Source: Gemmobacter sp. 24YEA27 (GTDB lineage: Bacteria; Pseudomonadota; Alphaproteobacteria; Rhodobacterales; Rhodobacteraceae). From it: a DNA stretch of 64,000 nt. Of this stretch, positions 61,925-64,000 are shown piece by piece; position 1 is the first letter of the stretch, and each line of letters begins with the position of its first letter. The position numbers and the translations under genes were made by a program. The notes below the pieces were generated by a model. That model had not been told where the DNA came from. It saw only the letters and a program-made list of their open reading frames with translations, and ran no database searches. The DNA lies in NCBI RefSeq assembly GCF_030052995.1, contig NZ_JASJPW010000002.1, forward strand, positions 1 to 64,000, in the 5' to 3' direction.

Positions 61925-62658
61925 ATGCCCTCCCATATTTCCAAGCCCCTCGTCATGATCACTGGCGCCAGCGCCGGGATCGGGTCAGAAATCGCCCGCA
62001 CCTTTGCCGCCGCCGGATATCCTTTGCTGCTCCTGGCGCGGCGGCGCGAAAAGCTCCTGGACCTCGGCCTTGCCAATGCCGTCTGCTGCGAGGCGGATGT
62101 GCGGGACCGGGACAGCATCCGCGCGGCCATAGCCGAAGGCGAGGCGCAGTCCGGCCCGGTCGATGTGCTGATCAACAATGCCGGGATCTCGCGTCTGGCA
62201 CGGCTTGATGATCAGGATCCGGAAGACTGGCGCGATCTGATCGACATCAATGTGACCGGCGTTCTGAACTGCATGCATGCGGTGCTGCCTGGAATGAAGG
62301 CCCGCCGTCATGGAACCATTGTCAATATGTCGTCGATTGCCGGACGCAAGGTCTATCCTTTCCACGATGTCTATGGCGGCACCAAGCATTTCGTTCACGC
62401 CGTCAGCGACGGGGTGCGGGGCGCATCGGCAGAGTTCAACGTGCGCGTGATGACGGTTTCGCCGGGCATCACCAAATCCGAGATCGACAAAACCATCACC
62501 GATCCCGCAGCCTATGCGGTCTGGTCCGCTGACCGCGACCGGATGGAGGGGGGATCGACGCAACTCATGTGGCCTCGGCGATCCTCTTCGCCTGCCAGTT
62601 GCCGCAATCGGTAAATCTTCAGGAACTGACGATTACCGCGACCGCCCAGGCCTATTGA
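61925..62658 (+). pseudogene. Short-chain dehydrogenase, single-base frameshift near the 3' end
   Basis: The ATG at 61925 starts PSHISKPLVMITGASAGIGS. NNAG, Ser in NMSSIAGRK and Tyr-x3-Lys in YGGTK are intact. One G is missing in the GGGGGG run at 62548-62553, after which the true frame reads DATHVASAILFACQLPQSVN and ends in TITATAQAY at 62656-62658. It resembles the YdfG/sepiapterin-like SDR group (serine or 3-hydroxy acid dehydrogenases). It comes after the ABC terminator, so it may have its own promoter. Confidence 0.82.
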
Positions 62659-62689
62659 GGCACCCCGCTCACCTGCAAAGAAAGCCCTG

Positions 62690-63175
62690 ACGAGCGGTCG
62701 TTTTCGCGGCTCTGGCACGTCCTGCGCCTGATCCGCTCGCGCCTGAGCAGGTTGAAGAAGGGCTCGGCGACTGCGTTGTCGTGGCAGTTTCCACAGGGGT
62801 CCCTGGAAGGATCGGGATTGTGGGCGCGTGAGATAACACCGCCCGGTCCATGCTGGTAAACTGGCTGCCCTGATCCCTATGGACCACCACCTTCGCCTTT
62901 GGCTTGCCCCGCCAGCTGGCCATGATCTAGGCTTGCAGGATGACCTCTGGTTTACATGGACCAGGCGCGCACGCGCGGGAACCCGACGTCCTTTTTCGTG
63001 TCTCCTGCCGCCGCCTTCACGTATTGGCGCTTTCGGGCACAGAGCGAGCGCTTGCTCACGCCAGGCCGGGCCAAAACGTCGCCGACCGGATTGCGCCGCG
63101 CGGTTGTCTGCGCGACCGCATCGCGCCCTAATCCGTCAGTGAAATTGCCTGTGCCCATCATGGCCTCTTTGCCTC
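62690..63175 (-). mobile_element. IS3-family remnant (orfA start fused to orfB end)
   Basis: On the minus strand DAVAQTTARRNPVGDVLARP and GVSKRSLCARKRQYVKAAAG (63040-63150) match the N-terminal HTH of an IS3 OrfA. KAKVVVHRDQGSQFTSMDRA (62850-62910) is OrfB around its second Asp, followed by garbled sequence. Most of both genes is deleted. It belongs to the same group as the fragment at 3606-4046. Confidence 0.7.
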
Positions 63176-63480
63176 AAAATCAGCAAAGAAGGCATGCAGG
63201 AAACATGGGACTGTTCATCAGCCCGCCGACAAGCCCGCCGGTCAGGCCTTTCGATTGGGCAATTATGCGATCCCCCGCTGAGGCGTCCCTTCCTTGGCCG
63301 GCCCGGTCGCTCACAGGCGGAACCTTAATACCCACGGCGCTGACAGCACTGGCTTCCGAAGTTACGGGATCTGGCATTCCTTCGGAGCCAGGGTCCAGCT
63401 CAGGTTAAAGCGCATGACATAAAGGGGTGGCCCTGGATAAGTTCAGGACCACCGCCGGGTACCGGTTCTGTCAGGCGGCA
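63176..63480. other. Gene-free stretch
   Basis: About 300 bp between the IS3 remnant and the acyl-CoA-dehydrogenase-like gene. Short open frames exist on the minus strand (for example 63180-63377), but none has a recognisable family or a ribosome-binding site. Confidence 0.35.
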
Positions 63481-63490
63481 GCGACAGGCC

Positions 63491-64000
63491 TCAGCTCTCG
63501 ACCGCGCCGATTTGCCAGACATAGACCGGCTCGGTGCCATTGACCGCGTGATCACCGAGGATGCGCTCTTTGTAGATCAACGGGTTATGGTTCGCGGCCG
63601 TCCGGGCATTGCGCCAGTAGCGGTCCAGTCCGAGCGCCGTATCCGCCGCCGAGGCGCTCAGCGCGTTGAAGAGGTCGCTGGTTGCGCGCAGCGCGAGGTC
63701 CGCCGCCGCAACCTGAGCTTCGGCCGAGGCCAGTTCCGCCGCGATATTGGCGGCGTCATCGGCGGCTTTGTCTCCCGCTTGCGAGGTCTCATAGGCGCGA
63801 TCGGCTGCACGGGCGGCCTCGATGGTGGCGGCGCGGGCGGCAAAAGCAAAAGCACGCGCGCGGCCCACGACCTGCAGGACCTGCGGGTCCTCGCGGACCA
63901 CCGAGCCCGAGCCATGTGAGAAGGCGCGTTTGCGGGCGGCGACCTTACCCGCGACATCCTGCACCGCCGCCAGCGCCGCCCCGGACAGCACCGCGTCCAG
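63491..64000 (-). CDS. Acyl-CoA dehydrogenase family protein (SfnB/DszC-like), C-terminal part
   Basis: The minus-strand frame is open to the window edge, so the N-terminus lies beyond 64000. The visible about 166 codons are a long helical bundle rich in Ala. Near the end is GLDRYWRNARTAANHNPLIY, followed by KERILGDHAVNGTEPVYVWQ, the C-terminal pattern of flavin-dependent monooxygenases of the acyl-CoA dehydrogenase fold (sulfone or dibenzothiophene monooxygenases, SfnB). The Arg and His-Asn-Pro in this motif are characteristic. A link to sulfur-source use is a family inference. Confidence 0.8.
   Translation of the reverse strand: MDAVLSGAALAAVQDVAGKVAARKRAFSHGSGSVVREDPQVLQVVGRARAFAFAARAATIEAARAADRAYETSQAGDKAADDAANIAAELASAEAQVAAADLALRATSDLFNALSASAADTALGLDRYWRNARTAANHNPLIYKERILGDHAVNGTEPVYVWQIGAVES

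Noticed and set aside
62952..63161. Separate small gene opposite the IS3 remnant
   Set aside because: Its sequence matches the OrfA HTH of an IS3 element, so it is part of the mobile-element remnant.

Overview
The window looks like an accessory replicon or genomic island of a high-GC alphaproteobacterium, most likely Rhodobacteraceae (Paracoccus, Gemmobacter or Pseudogemmobacter-like). The evidence is the GC-rich codon use, TRAP and sugar ABC import systems, tightly packed sugar-catabolic operons with ATGA overlaps, an ACR3/ArsH arsenic operon and many IS3, IS5, IS66 and IS110 elements. No rRNA, tRNA, CRISPR array or replication gene was seen.

Layout. (1) 1-6.5 kb is a graveyard: a broken SMP-30/gluconolactonase gene, an internally deleted IS3 element, an AAA+ ATPase gene, a stack of three IS3-family pieces, and the 3' remnant of a Qat (QatC-QatD) anti-phage defence locus. 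(2) 6.6-14.1 kb holds a GntR regulator divergent from a TRAP transporter (dctPQM), with an FMN-dependent 2-hydroxy-acid dehydrogenase, an acetoacetate-decarboxylase-like protein, an SDR and a fumarylacetoacetate-hydrolase-like protein. (3) 14.1-16.3 kb holds a decayed IS3 copy next to IS66 remnants. (4) 16.4-32.2 kb is a divergent sugar locus that fits the non-phosphorylating L-fucose route. On the minus strand are an aldehyde dehydrogenase, lactonase, FucU mutarotase, L-fucose-dehydrogenase-like AKR, sugar ABC importer and iron-dependent ADH. On the plus strand are a GntR/FCD regulator, UxaA-type dehydratase, GMC oxidoreductase, SDR and glycerol-dehydrogenase-like enzyme, ending in a truncated ABC ATPase. 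The SDR and FAH-type hydrolase of region 2 could supply the last steps (to pyruvate plus lactate), and the FMN enzyme could oxidise the lactate. (5) 32.3-37.6 kb is a nested IS block (IS66 scar, IS110, IS5, and a complete IS66 with 8-bp target duplication inside a second IS5), followed by a diverged copy of the 3' end of the FAH gene. (6) 37.6-42.7 kb is an arsenic resistance locus (arsR, decayed tauE, a DUF6428/arsC fusion remnant, arsC, ACR3, arsH, MFS). (7) 43-47.7 kb holds TetR, MATE, a stand-alone beta-ketoacyl-ACP synthase behind a perfect palindrome, and an alcohol dehydrogenase. (8) 47.8-62.7 kb is a second sugar/polyol locus: an FGGY kinase, DeoC-like aldolase, RpiR regulator, UlaG-like hydrolase, 2-hydroxyacid dehydrogenase, AroE-like dehydrogenase, KDPG-type aldolase, cupin isomerase, SDR and Gld-like dehydrogenase, divergent from a second sugar ABC importer. 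(9) The end holds an IS3 remnant and the 3' part of an acyl-CoA-dehydrogenase-like gene.

An important caveat: at least eight otherwise intact genes are interrupted by single-base losses (one gain) in short homopolymers, mostly G/C runs. This is the usual signature of uncorrected long-read sequencing error, so the pseudogene calls labelled 'frameshift' may be intact genes in the cell. The Qat, IS3, IS66 and IS110 remnants and the DUF6428/ArsC fusion involve real deletions or truncations and are more likely genuine decay.
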